Shown here one piece after another: positions 9,485 through 18,263 of a stretch of DNA of 64,000 nt. The DNA lies in assembly GCA_903825945.1 (NCBI GenBank), contig CAIKCJ010000014.1:62001-126000 (forward strand). Reading direction: 5' to 3'. Positions within the stretch are counted from its first letter, which is position 1. Each line of letters starts with the position of its first letter. Under the pieces are notes generated by a model, which did no database searches, had not been told where the DNA came from, and was given only the letters and a program-made list of their open reading frames with translations. Source of the DNA: an uncultured Actinomycetes bacterium (lineage in GTDB: Bacteria > Actinomycetota > Actinomycetes > Nanopelagicales > Nanopelagicaceae). The translations under genes and the position numbers were made by a program.

Positions 9485-10606
9485 TTATTCCGCAAGTTCT
9501 CGCAACGTTGCGATGAACTGATCATTTTCTGCTGGTGTTCCTACTGTGACACGCAAAAATCCTCGCAAGCCGTTATCTCGAATCAAAATTCCACGATCTA
9601 AGAAGAACTGCCATGCAGTATTGCTATCCCCTGCAAATCCCTTAAATAGGATGAAATTAGCTGATGATTCCTCGGCGGTGAATCCAACCTCAGTGATAGC
9701 CGCGCGGATGCGCTCTCTCTCGCTCACCAGTGTTGGAATCTCGCCAATCAAGAGCGCATGATGATCAAGTGCAACTTCTGCAGCAGCTTGTGTCAATGAG
9801 CTCAAGTGATATGGAAGTCTTGCTATGAGTGCTGCATTTACCATCGCAGGATGCGCAATGAAATAACCTACTCGCGCGCCTGCAAAGGCGAATGCCTTAC
9901 TCATTGTTCGCACGACAACCACATGTGGAAATTCCTCTATGAGAGTAAGAGCTGAAGCCTCGTTCGAAAATTCTGCATACGCCTCATCGACAACTAAAAG
10001 TGCATCAACTTTGCCTGCCGCATGGGCCAACTCTTTGATATCTTCGATAGACGTAAGAGTTCCTGAAGGATTATTAGGTGTTGTAACGATAACGATCTTG
10101 GGAGATTTCTCTTTGATCAGCGTTTTCGCTGCAGCGATATCAATCCCAAATTTCTCATCGCGCGTACCAGCAAACCAAGGTGTGCGGGTAAGTTGAGCGA
10201 TGAGCGGGTGGACAGAATAAGAAGGGGTAAAACCTAAAGCCAAACTTGTGGCGCCTCCACATGCAAGAAAAATAGTCTGCAGAATTTCGTTAGAGCCATT
10301 TGCTGCCCAAATATTCTCGGCAGTTACTTCCACGCCAGTCGAAGCGCTGATGTATTTTGCCAACTTCTCTCTTAGTACAGTGGCATCACGATCTGGATAT
10401 CGATTGAGATTCTTTGCAACTTCAGAGATGCGCTCTGTGATCGCCTCAACGACCTCAGTTGGGAGCGAGTAGGGATTCTCATTTGTGTTGAGACTGATCG
10501 CTTCCTCAATTTGAGGCGCACCATAAGGCGAGATGCTGCGTAGATCACTTCGCAGTGGCAGCCAATATGGCCATGCAAAACCTGAACCAGAACCTCGAAC
10601 TGACAT
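9485..10606 (-). CDS. hisC: Histidinol-phosphate aminotransferase
   Basis: PLP-dependent transamination of imidazole acetol phosphate to histidinol phosphate. The 373 residues show the class I/II aminotransferase plan: LNTNENPY near the N-terminus, TTPNNPSG, VVDEAYAEF, and the PLP lysine in RTMSKAFAFAGARVGY. It begins 2 bases after the hisD stop. Broad aromatic aminotransferase activity cannot be excluded, but the operon position argues for HisC. Confidence 0.93.
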   Translation of the reverse strand: MSVRGSGSGFAWPYWLPLRSDLRSISPYGAPQIEEAISLNTNENPYSLPTEVVEAITERISEVAKNLNRYPDRDATVLREKLAKYISASTGVEVTAENIWAANGSNEILQTIFLACGGATSLALGFTPSYSVHPLIAQLTRTPWFAGTRDEKFGIDIAAAKTLIKEKSPKIVIVTTPNNPSGTLTSIEDIKELAHAAGKVDALLVVDEAYAEFSNEASALTLIEEFPHVVVVRTMSKAFAFAGARVGYFIAHPAMVNAALIARLPYHLSSLTQAAAEVALDHHALLIGEIPTLVSERERIRAAITEVGFTAEESSANFILFKGFAGDSNTAWQFFLDRGILIRDNGLRGFLRVTVGTPAENDQFIATLRELAE

Positions 10607-10608
10607 TT

Positions 10609-11946
10609 CTACTCCCCTGAATTCTTTCTCTCTGAAAATCTTGCAGAGATTGCTTCTCCATGTGCGGGAAGATCTTCTGCCTGAGCTAGCGTGATGACTG
10701 TCTCTGCAATGTCCATGAACGATTGCTTGTCATAAGAAATGAAATTTACGCCCTTAAGGAAGGTGTGAACTGATAACCCGCTGGAATGACAGGCGCAGCC
10801 GCCGGTCGGTAGAACGTGGTTAGAGCCTGCTGCGTAATCTCCAAGTGATACTGGTGTGTAGCGCCCCAAAAATACAGCTCCAGCATTCCGAATCTTTTCA
10901 GCAGCACTTTGAGGATCTTTCAGTTGAATCTCTAAATGCTCAGCGGCATAGGCATTTACGACATCTACACCTTGATCTACGTTATCAACAAGAACAATTG
11001 CGGATTGAATTCCGTTAAGGGCTTGAATTATTCGTGCGCTGTGTTTTGTGTTCGCAGCCCGCACTGCAAGAGCAGAGACCACGCTGTCGGCCAGATTTTC
11101 ACTCGTTGTTACAAGAATTGCCGCTGCGTGAATGTCGTGTTCTGCTTGGCTTATTAAGTCCGATGCGACTTCATCAGCATCTGCGCTCTCATCGGCAAGA
11201 ATAGCAATCTCAGTTGGACCTGCTTCGGAATCAATGGCGATTAATCCACGTAAAGCTCGTTTTGCTGCAGCCACATAAATATTTCCAGGACCTGTTACGA
11301 GATCTGCAGGTTCGCAAAGCCCCTCCATGCCATACGCAAACATTGCAATCGCTTGAGCACCCCCGACGGCATAGACCTCACTCACGCCTAGTAGCGCGCA
11401 TGCAGCCAAGATCGTAGGGTGTGGAAGTCCACCGAAATCACTTTGCGCAGGTGATGCCACTGCAATGCTTTTTACCGATGCGATCAGCGCTGGCACAACA
11501 TTCATGATCACAGAGCTTGGATAGACCGCGTTTCCACCGGGCACATAAAGCCCGACACGATCAACCGGAATTTGACGGTGAGTCACCGTCGCGCCAGAAA
11601 CGACTTCTTCTGTAACGCTTGTAAGCAATTGAGTCTCATGCACTTTGCGCACTCGTGCAATCGAAACCTCTAAGGCTGCGCGGACTGCAGGATCGAGTTG
11701 GCGTAGCGCCTTATCGATATCGCTCTGCGGTACCCGAATAGTGGTTGGGCGGACGCCATCAAAACGCTCCGCTAAATCTTTCAACGTATCTTCCGTGCCG
11801 GCTTTGACCGAAGCAAGAATGGGTTCAATCGCGACGAGCGCCTGTGAGATATCCATCTTCGCCCGAGGAAGAAGGTGCTGATAGCCCCGCTTGGAGAGCC
11901 GCTTGCCTCGAAGGTCGAGAGATCGAATATTTAGCTGCTCACTCAC
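10609..11946 (-). CDS. hisD: Histidinol dehydrogenase
   Basis: Zinc enzyme that oxidises histidinol to histidine in two NAD-dependent steps. The 445 residues contain [22 protein letters not shown] and AEHLE motifs of the family. Translation begins at GTG, six bases downstream of a TAGACT -10 box, with no leader. It is the first gene of the inferred his-trp transcription unit that runs to lgt. Confidence 0.95.
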   Translation of the reverse strand: MSEQLNIRSLDLRGKRLSKRGYQHLLPRAKMDISQALVAIEPILASVKAGTEDTLKDLAERFDGVRPTTIRVPQSDIDKALRQLDPAVRAALEVSIARVRKVHETQLLTSVTEEVVSGATVTHRQIPVDRVGLYVPGGNAVYPSSVIMNVVPALIASVKSIAVASPAQSDFGGLPHPTILAACALLGVSEVYAVGGAQAIAMFAYGMEGLCEPADLVTGPGNIYVAAAKRALRGLIAIDSEAGPTEIAILADESADADEVASDLISQAEHDIHAAAILVTTSENLADSVVSALAVRAANTKHSARIIQALNGIQSAIVLVDNVDQGVDVVNAYAAEHLEIQLKDPQSAAEKIRNAGAVFLGRYTPVSLGDYAAGSNHVLPTGGCACHSSGLSVHTFLKGVNFISYDKQSFMDIAETVITLAQAEDLPAHGEAISARFSERKNSGE

Positions 11947-11952
11947 GCACCT

Positions 11953-11958
11953 AGTCTA
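11953..11958 (-). promoter_or_regulatory. -10 element of the hisD operon, leaderless
   Basis: TAGACT lies exactly six bases before the hisD GTG, so transcription would start at the first codon. A dyad CCTAGTCT (11950-11957) / AGACTAGG (11995-12002) overlaps this box and the dnaE stop and could be an operator or a weak hairpin. Confidence 0.6.
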
Positions 11959-11989
11959 AAGCGTCCGAGAGCTCGCGCGTTCCTCATTA

Positions 11990-14900
11990 TTAGGAGACTA
12001 GGCAATCTGGTCCAAGAACTGATTTGAGGTCTGCGCTCAAGCTCGGTGAAGCCGTGACCCTCAGGTCATCGTCAATTTTCATGATGGTCGCTTTGGCCCC
12101 ATCTTGGATCTTGAGGTGTACTTCACGCGCACCTGGATGCGACCTCAGGATCTCCTTCATTCGCTCGACCATTGGGGCGTTGACCCGAGTTGCATCGATA
12201 GTGATGACAAGTGGGCCAGCTGGTGCTTGGTTTACATCCGGCATGTGCATTTCCAGGGCCGTGAAGCGAGGCAACTCCTCGCGCTTGTCCAACCTACCGC
12301 GGATAACAACAACTCGATCTTCAACCAAGTTCATTGCGTGAGCGGCATAAGTGCCGGCGAAGAAGAGAGCATCGACCGCACCTTCAAGATCTTCAATCGA
12401 AACGATTGCCCATGAGTTTCCATTTTTCGATACTTTTCTTTGGACCTGGGTAATCAAACCGCCAACGGTAATCACCTGGTCATGAGCAACTGAATCATCA
12501 GTGAGTTGCGAGAGAGGCACATCAACAGCCGAGCGCAGAATATGTTCGACGCCTAAGAGCGGATGATCTGAGACATAGAGTCCAAGCATCTCTCGTTCGT
12601 AACTGAGCAATAATGATTTGTCCCACTCGCCAGTTGGAATGCTAATTTCGGTTGGAGCACCGATTCCAGGCTCGCCTATTTCAGATGAACCAAAAAGATC
12701 AAATTGACCAATTGCTTCAGCTCGCTTGGTTTCGCTGACAGAGTCAATTGCCTCCAAATAAATCATCATTAATCCGCGACGCGTAGCTCCAAGGGAATCG
12801 AATGCTCCACCCTTGATCAGGGATTCGATCGTCTTCTTATTGCAAACATTTTGATCGACTTTAGCCAAGAAATCACCGAAGCTGGAGTACTTGCCCTTAG
12901 CTTTGCGATTAGCAACGATCGATGCAACCACATTCTCACCGACATTACGAATTGCGGTCAGACCAAATCTAATATCGCTATCGAGTGGTGTGTAATCCGA
13001 CGAAGACTCGTTGACATCCGGTGGCAGGACTTTAATTCCCATGCGTCGACATTCATTGAGATAGAGCGCACTCTTATCTTTATCGTCGCGAACAGACGTG
13101 AGCAGAGCGGCCATATATTCTGTCGGGAAGTTAGCTTTGAGATAAGCCGTCCAATACGAGACGAGCCCATACCCGGCTGAGTGAGCACGGTTAAACGCGT
13201 AATCAGAGAATGGAATCAAAGTATCCCAAAGCTTTTTAATGGGAGCAGTGCTAAAGCCATTGGCAATCATGCCCGCTTCAAAGTTTACGTATTCTTTATC
13301 CAGAATATCTTTATTCTTCTTACCCATCGCCTTACGTAAAAGATCTGCACGGCCAAGTGAGAAGCCAGCGACTTTCTGGGCGATCGCCATTACTTGTTCC
13401 TGATAAACAATGAGTCCGTAGGTGTCACCAAGAATCTCCGATAATGGCTCAGAGAGTTCGGGGTGAATAGGCTCTACTGGTTTACGTTTATTCTTGCGAT
13501 CCGCATAATCGGTATGCGCGTTCACGCCCATTGGTCCAGGTCGGTACAGCGCAATCACAGCAGAAATATCTTCAAATGAGTCTGGAGCCATTTGGCGAAG
13601 GAGTGCACGCATCGGCCCACCGTCAAGCTGGAAAACACCTAGTGTGTCGCCACGGCCGAGCAGCTCGTACGTCTTTGGATCTTCCAACGCAAGCGTCGCT
13701 AAATCAACATCAATGCCTTGGTTTGCTTTGATGTTGAGCAAGCAATCATCCAGGACAGAGAGATTACGCAATCCCAAGAAATCCATCTTAAGCAGACCGA
13801 TTGCTTCGCAGGCACCCATATCAAATTGTGTGATGATCGCACCATCAGCTTCACGACGATGAATAGGAATGACATCGAGCAAAGGCTCTCTACTGAGAAT
13901 AACGCCAGCAGCATGCACTCCCCACTGTCGCTTGAGCCCTTCCAGGCCGCGCGCGGTATCAACAATTTTCTTGGCGTCGCTATCTGATTCATAGACTGAT
14001 CGAAATTCTCCGGCCTCACCATAGCGATCATTTTTAGGATCAAAAATTCCCGAGAGAGTAATGTCTTTGCCCATAATCGTTGGCGGCAAAGTTTTTGTAA
14101 TCTTGTCACCAATCGCATATGGGTAACCAAGTACTCGAGTGGAGTCCTTAAGCGCTTGCTTAGATTTGATATTGCTATAGGTAATGATTTGGGCCACTCG
14201 ATCTTCACCATACTTATTGGTGGCGTAGGCAATCATTTCTGAGCGACGACGTTCATCGAAGTCCAGATCAATATCTGGCATCGAGATACGTTCTGGATTC
14301 AAAAAGCGCTCAAACAAAAGACCATGCTTGATGGGATCAAGTTGCGTAATTCCAAGTACGTAAGAGACCAGAGAGCCTGCCGCAGAACCACGACCCGGAC
14401 CTACTCGGATTCCTACTTCACGTGCGTGCGAGCAGAGGTCGGAGACCACCAAAAAGTAACCCGGGAAGCCCATCTTGATCATGACGCTTAGCTCGTAATC
14501 CAAACGCTCCTGATAAGCAGGCGGGATTACTCCCCCAAGTCGATCAGCCAACCCGTTATTCGCGAGTGTGCTTAGCCATGAAGCTTCGGTCTCGCCGCTT
14601 GGAACAGCGAATTGCGGCATGAGGTTCTCACCTTCACGCATAGTGATGTTGCAACGCTCTGCGATCCAGAGAGTGTTATCGCATGCTCCAGGGAGATCGG
14701 AGAAAAGCTCGCGCATTTGGGTTGCGCTCTTGAGATAGAACTCGTCATTATCGAATTTAAATCTCTTGGGGTCTGCGATAGTCGAACCTGATTGGACGCA
14801 CAGAAGGGCTTCATGAGCACCTGCATCCTCATGCTTTGTGTAGTGCAGATCGTTTGTTGCCAAGAATGGAAGTTTGAGATCTTTACCTAATTTGAGAAGA

Positions 14901-15508
14901 TCTTCTTTTACGCGGTTCTCGATCTCAATTCCGTGATCCATTACCTCTAAGAAGAAATTTTCTGCACCAAAGATATCTCGAAGTTCACTCGCAGCCTTGA
15001 GCGCCTCTTTATATGCGCCCATGCGGATTTTAGTTTGGATCTCGCCACCAGGACATCCTGTGGTCGCAATCAAACCTTTGGAGTATGTGGCGAGAAGCTC
15101 GCGGTCCATTCGTGGCTTGTAATAAAAACCCTCGAGAGATGCGAGTGAAGAAAGCTTAAAAAGATTAGACAGTCCGGTGTTGTCTTCGGCGAGCAGCGTC
15201 ATGTGTGTGTAGGCGCCACCGCCCGAGACATCATCTTCGCCGCCATCAGACCATTTCACTCGCTCTTTTTTGAAACGACTCTCTGGGGCTACGTATGCCT
15301 CAATGCCGACTATTGGTTTAATGCCGACTTTCTTGGCTTGCTTATGAAATTCAAAAGCACCAAAAACATTGCCATGGTCTGTAATTGCAATAGCAGGCAT
15401 TCCCTGCGCTGCGACTTCTTTGACTAGCTCTTCTACGCGCGCAGCGCCATCGAGCATTGAATACTCCGTGTGCACATGGAGGTGAACGAAGCTGGAAGAG
15501 TCAGACAC
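11990..15508 (-). CDS. dnaE: DNA polymerase III alpha subunit (replicative, DnaE1)
   Basis: Main chromosomal replicase, 1172 residues. The N-terminal PHP domain keeps its metal ligands (HLHVH at 9-13, TDHGN at 43-47, and NDLHYTK), as expected where PHP gives proofreading in actinobacteria. The palm has the catalytic PDIDLDF and LLKMDFLGLR acids, followed by HhH, OB-fold and C-terminal regions. The start is GTG with TAATCT eight bases upstream, suggesting its own near-leaderless promoter at 15,517-15,522. A second, divergent alpha subunit (DnaE2) lies at 40,378. Confidence 0.96.
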   Translation of the reverse strand: MSDSSSFVHLHVHTEYSMLDGAARVEELVKEVAAQGMPAIAITDHGNVFGAFEFHKQAKKVGIKPIVGIEAYVAPESRFKKERVKWSDGGEDDVSGGGAYTHMTLLAEDNTGLSNLFKLSSLASLEGFYYKPRMDRELLATYSKGLIATTGCPGGEIQTKIRMGAYKEALKAASELRDIFGAENFFLEVMDHGIEIENRVKEDLLKLGKDLKLPFLATNDLHYTKHEDAGAHEALLCVQSGSTIADPKRFKFDNDEFYLKSATQMRELFSDLPGACDNTLWIAERCNITMREGENLMPQFAVPSGETEASWLSTLANNGLADRLGGVIPPAYQERLDYELSVMIKMGFPGYFLVVSDLCSHAREVGIRVGPGRGSAAGSLVSYVLGITQLDPIKHGLLFERFLNPERISMPDIDLDFDERRRSEMIAYATNKYGEDRVAQIITYSNIKSKQALKDSTRVLGYPYAIGDKITKTLPPTIMGKDITLSGIFDPKNDRYGEAGEFRSVYESDSDAKKIVDTARGLEGLKRQWGVHAAGVILSREPLLDVIPIHRREADGAIITQFDMGACEAIGLLKMDFLGLRNLSVLDDCLLNIKANQGIDVDLATLALEDPKTYELLGRGDTLGVFQLDGGPMRALLRQMAPDSFEDISAVIALYRPGPMGVNAHTDYADRKNKRKPVEPIHPELSEPLSEILGDTYGLIVYQEQVMAIAQKVAGFSLGRADLLRKAMGKKNKDILDKEYVNFEAGMIANGFSTAPIKKLWDTLIPFSDYAFNRAHSAGYGLVSYWTAYLKANFPTEYMAALLTSVRDDKDKSALYLNECRRMGIKVLPPDVNESSSDYTPLDSDIRFGLTAIRNVGENVVASIVANRKAKGKYSSFGDFLAKVDQNVCNKKTIESLIKGGAFDSLGATRRGLMMIYLEAIDSVSETKRAEAIGQFDLFGSSEIGEPGIGAPTEISIPTGEWDKSLLLSYEREMLGLYVSDHPLLGVEHILRSAVDVPLSQLTDDSVAHDQVITVGGLITQVQRKVSKNGNSWAIVSIEDLEGAVDALFFAGTYAAHAMNLVEDRVVVIRGRLDKREELPRFTALEMHMPDVNQAPAGPLVITIDATRVNAPMVERMKEILRSHPGAREVHLKIQDGAKATIMKIDDDLRVTASPSLSADLKSVLGPDCLVS

Positions 15509-15531
15509 GATTGGTGAGATTACTACCGAGA

Positions 15532-16506
15532 TTAATTCTGCTGTTGGTTTTCAAGGATTACTAGGCTGCGTGTCAGATCAGCTGGGTACTCCGAGAAGAA
15601 TTCGAGCGCGGCACCTGTAATTGGGTGAGTAAACGCGAGTTGGCGAGCGTGCAGCCACGGGCGATGAATTTCTAGACGGTCAGCGATTGTGTGATCTGCT
15701 CCATAGGTGAGATCACCGACGAGTGGATGGTGGAGAGCCGAGAAATGAACTCGAATTTGGTGAGTGCGACCTGTCTCAAGTTCGATCTCAAGAAGTGAGA
15801 CTGCTGGGAATAGTTCTAAGGCTGTGTAATGCGTGATGCTGGGCTTTCCATCGGCGACTACAGCAAAGCGATAATCCTCGCGCGGATGACGATCGATAGG
15901 CGCATCAATTGTTCCTGATGATGGATCCATATGACCCTGGACCATCGCGTGATAAACCTTGTGCACTGTTCGGTTTCTAAACTGATCTTTGAGATTGCTG
16001 TAAGACTTCTCATCTTTAGCCACCACCATCAAACCTGATGTACCAACATCCAAGCGATGCACAATTCCTTGACGCTCTGCAGCACCACTGGTGGAGACGT
16101 TATATCCAGCTGCGACAATCGCGCCGATGACTGTTGCACCTTGCCATCCGGGGCTTGGGTGCGCTGCAACTCCAACTGGTTTATTGATAACAATAATGTG
16201 AACATCGTTGTAGACCACATCGAGACCATCTATGGGTGTGGCGACAAGCGATGGTGCGCCTTTTGCTGCAGGCATTAAAATTTCAACCAGATCAGCCGTG
16301 GCAACTTTTTCGGATTTAGCAATAACTTTGCCGTTGCGCGTAACTTCGCCTGCCTCGATCAGGTCAACAACGGTGGAACGCGATAGCCCTAAAAGTCTGG
16401 CGATCGCCGCATCGATTCGTTCTTGATCGAGACCTTCTGGAATTGACAGGACGCGACTTTCGCGAGCAACTGCTTGACTATCTTGTGCAGATGTATCAGT
16501 TGTCAT
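15532..16506 (-). CDS. rluD: 23S rRNA pseudouridine synthase, RluD family
   Basis: Converts specific uridines of large-subunit rRNA to pseudouridine. The 324 residues have an N-terminal S4 RNA-binding domain (GLDQERIDAAIARLL to about residue 80) and a RluA-type catalytic domain with HRLDVGTSGLMVVAK containing the catalytic Asp. I chose the ATG at 16,506 because GAGGA precedes it; it overlaps lspA by 11 bases. The exact rRNA positions modified cannot be read from sequence. Confidence 0.9.
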   Translation of the reverse strand: MTTDTSAQDSQAVARESRVLSIPEGLDQERIDAAIARLLGLSRSTVVDLIEAGEVTRNGKVIAKSEKVATADLVEILMPAAKGAPSLVATPIDGLDVVYNDVHIIVINKPVGVAAHPSPGWQGATVIGAIVAAGYNVSTSGAAERQGIVHRLDVGTSGLMVVAKDEKSYSNLKDQFRNRTVHKVYHAMVQGHMDPSSGTIDAPIDRHPREDYRFAVVADGKPSITHYTALELFPAVSLLEIELETGRTHQIRVHFSALHHPLVGDLTYGADHTIADRLEIHRPWLHARQLAFTHPITGAALEFFSEYPADLTRSLVILENQQQN

Positions 16507-16954
16507 CAAACGTCCTCGGTTTCACATTTTTTGCCACCAACAGCGCGATTGCAACTGCTGAGAGAACAATAGAGGAATCTGCCAGATTAAATACCGGCCA
16601 ATGAGGCAGTTTGATCCAATCGACCACAGATCCACGAAGCCAATACGGCGCGCGAAAGAGTCGATCGCTGAGATTTCCGAGAACTCCGCCAAGAAGCAGT
16701 CCTAACGCGCACGCCCAGAGGCGTGAAGTGATTGAGCGACTAAAGAGAAAGATTCCGGCTACAGCGCCGATTGAAAGCGCCCCGAGGAAAATTCCCGAAT
16801 TCGTGGCAACGCTAAATGCTGCTCCGGAGTTATTAACGAGCTCAAGCTGAAGCAAGCTTCCCAAAACTGGGTGTGCTCCGCCCCTCAAGAGCTGTACAGC
16901 AAGTGTTTTGCTCGCATAATCAAGGAGAAAAATTACAGATGCCACATAGGTCAT
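16496..16954 (-). CDS. lspA: Lipoprotein signal peptidase (signal peptidase II)
   Basis: Aspartic membrane protease that cuts signal peptides after Lgt has lipidated the cysteine. The 152 residues form four membrane helices with NNSGAAF at 41-47 and catalytic Asp97 (GNLSD) and Asp126 (FNLAD). It lies between the DksA-type gene and rluD, a neighbourhood conserved in actinobacteria. No strong ribosome site precedes the ATG, so a slightly different start is possible. Confidence 0.92.
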   Translation of the reverse strand: MTYVASVIFLLDYASKTLAVQLLRGGAHPVLGSLLQLELVNNSGAAFSVATNSGIFLGALSIGAVAGIFLFSRSITSRLWACALGLLLGGVLGNLSDRLFRAPYWLRGSVVDWIKLPHWPVFNLADSSIVLSAVAIALLVAKNVKPRTFDDN

Positions 16955-16989
16955 CTCTCGAACTGCGCGTGTATGAGGTGCTGATTTAC

Positions 16990-18057
16990 TCAGCGTCGTT
17001 CCTCTTTCTGCTTACAGACCATGCACAAAGTAGCGCGAGGGAAAACTTGGAGACGAGCTTTTCCGATTGAATTTCCGCATTCTTCGCAGCGACCATAAGT
17101 CTTCGTGTCAATGCGTTCGATTGCTCGCTCTGTCTGCAGGACCATATCGCGCGCGTTGTAGACCAATGACATTTCATGTTCGCGTTCGAAAGTCTTTGCT
17201 CCAGCATCAGCTTGGTCATCGCCGGCGCCAACGCCTGCAGATGAAATCAGATCATCCATCTCGCCTTCTGCATCTTTGAGTTCGGCTTTGAGGCGAACAA
17301 GTTCTTTGCCCAATTCGCTACGCATTGCCTTGAGCTCCGCGGCAGTCCAAGCAGCCTCAACGTCAGTTGCGATATGAGGAGCAGGTGCGCTCTTAATTGG
17401 CTTGAGGCCTGCAGCTTTCTTAGAACTCTTTACTGGACGAGGAGGTGGTGGCATGACTAGGCGTCGCTCTTCAATGACAACCTCTGGACCTGCATTTACT
17501 TCGCGCGGAGTAACGGTGATAGTGGTCGAATCCCCCGTTGTAGTGCTTTGAAGTTTTGCCGGGAAAGGTTTTGCAGGTGTGCGCTTAGCAAGGCTTGGTT
17601 TAACAATATTTGGCGAGCGCACTGTTGGAGTTTTCACAGCTGGCTTCTCGGCTACTTTACTTGCAGGTTTGGCTGCGACCTTCTTAGCTGGCGCTGCATT
17701 CTTAGCTGGCGCTGCATTCTTAGCTGGCGCTGCCTTCTTGGCAGCGGCTGGTGCCTTCTTGGCAGCGACTGGTGCCTTCTTGGCAGCGACTGGTGCCTTC
17801 TTGGCAGCGACTGGGGTTGCAGCTTTTTTCGCGGCAGCGGATGACGATTGTGTTGGCACTGATTTAGCAACTTTCTTTACAGCTGTTGACTTACTTGGCG
17901 CAACTGTCTTCTTGGCGACAGGTGCCTTCTTCACACTCTTTTTGGCTGCGCCCACAGGGGTAGTTTTGGGGGCAGGCTTGGCTGCAGCCTTGCCTACGAC
18001 CTTACTGACCGCCTTCTTAAATACTGAAGTTGCGGTCTTCTTAGCATTAGGTGCCAT
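16990..18057 (-). CDS. TraR/DksA-type zinc-finger protein with histone-H1-like N-terminal tail
   Basis: The 355-residue protein has two parts. Residues 1 to about 200 are rich in Lys, Ala and Pro, with VAAKKAP-type and APAKN-type tandem repeats resembling the tails of histone H1 and mycobacterial HU. Residues about 230-355 are a coiled-coil plus zinc finger of the TraR/DksA family, with cysteines at 324, 327, 345 and 348 (CEEC and CMVC). DksA-like proteins bind the RNA polymerase secondary channel; the basic tail would add DNA or RNA binding, which is inference. It is divergent from ileS and upstream of lspA. The tail is encoded partly by perfect DNA repeats, so its length may vary between strains. 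Confidence 0.85.
   Translation of the reverse strand: MAPNAKKTATSVFKKAVSKVVGKAAAKPAPKTTPVGAAKKSVKKAPVAKKTVAPSKSTAVKKVAKSVPTQSSSAAAKKAATPVAAKKAPVAAKKAPVAAKKAPAAAKKAAPAKNAAPAKNAAPAKKVAAKPASKVAEKPAVKTPTVRSPNIVKPSLAKRTPAKPFPAKLQSTTTGDSTTITVTPREVNAGPEVVIEERRLVMPPPPRPVKSSKKAAGLKPIKSAPAPHIATDVEAAWTAAELKAMRSELGKELVRLKAELKDAEGEMDDLISSAGVGAGDDQADAGAKTFEREHEMSLVYNARDMVLQTERAIERIDTKTYGRCEECGNSIGKARLQVFPRATLCMVCKQKEERR
17681..17815 (-). repeat. Coding tandem repeats: three 18-bp and four 21-bp units
   Basis: Three copies of TTCTTAGCTGGCGCTGCA (plus-strand reading) at 17,681-17,734 adjoin four copies of a 21-bp unit beginning GCCTTCTTGGCAGCG at 17,732-17,815, with one or two base differences. All units are multiples of three and encode the Lys/Ala/Pro tail of the DksA-type protein, so copy-number change would keep the frame. 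Confidence 0.9.
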
Positions 18058-18097
18058 GTCAACTATCGCTTCTCTAGCTTTATTAAGCCGCTTAGGT

Positions 18098-18117
18098 CCG
18101 TGCTCGGAATAGCACGG
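18098..18117. other. Perfect inverted repeat between dksA-type gene and ileS
   Basis: CCGTGCT at 18,098-18,104 pairs with AGCACGG at 18,111-18,117 around a six-base loop. It lies in the 206-base divergent gap, about 40 bases upstream of the DksA-type start. There is no T-tract, so it is more likely an operator or 5' hairpin than a terminator. Confidence 0.5.
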
Positions 18118-18197
18118 CCACCGGCTGAGAAGGCTAGGCGTAAGGAGCCCGAATTACCAACTTCGCCGCGCTAGACTCACGACCTTAAATACCCTAA

Positions 18198-18240
18198 ATG
18201 CTCTAGGTATACCCAGATGAGGTATCCCCAGATGCTCTAG
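18198..18240 (+). repeat. Direct repeats in the ileS leader
   Basis: GGTATACCCAGATG (18,206-18,219) and GGTATCCCCAGATG (18,221-18,234) form a 15-bp tandem repeat with one mismatch. The pair is bracketed by ATGCTCTAG at 18,198 and 18,232. It ends 13 bases before the GGAGG ribosome site of ileS, where binding or pairing could affect initiation. Confidence 0.6.
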
Positions 18241-18263
18241 AAAGCCAGCAATGGAGGCAGAAC

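Noticed and set aside
17579-18112. 177-residue Ala/Phe-rich plus-strand ORF
   Set aside because: It is the antisense shadow of the Lys/Ala repeats of the DksA-type gene, which has a zinc-finger domain and normal context.
18058-18263. T-box riboswitch upstream of ileS
   Set aside because: No T-box core of the GGTGGNACC type and no convincing specifier loop; only short direct and inverted repeats are present.
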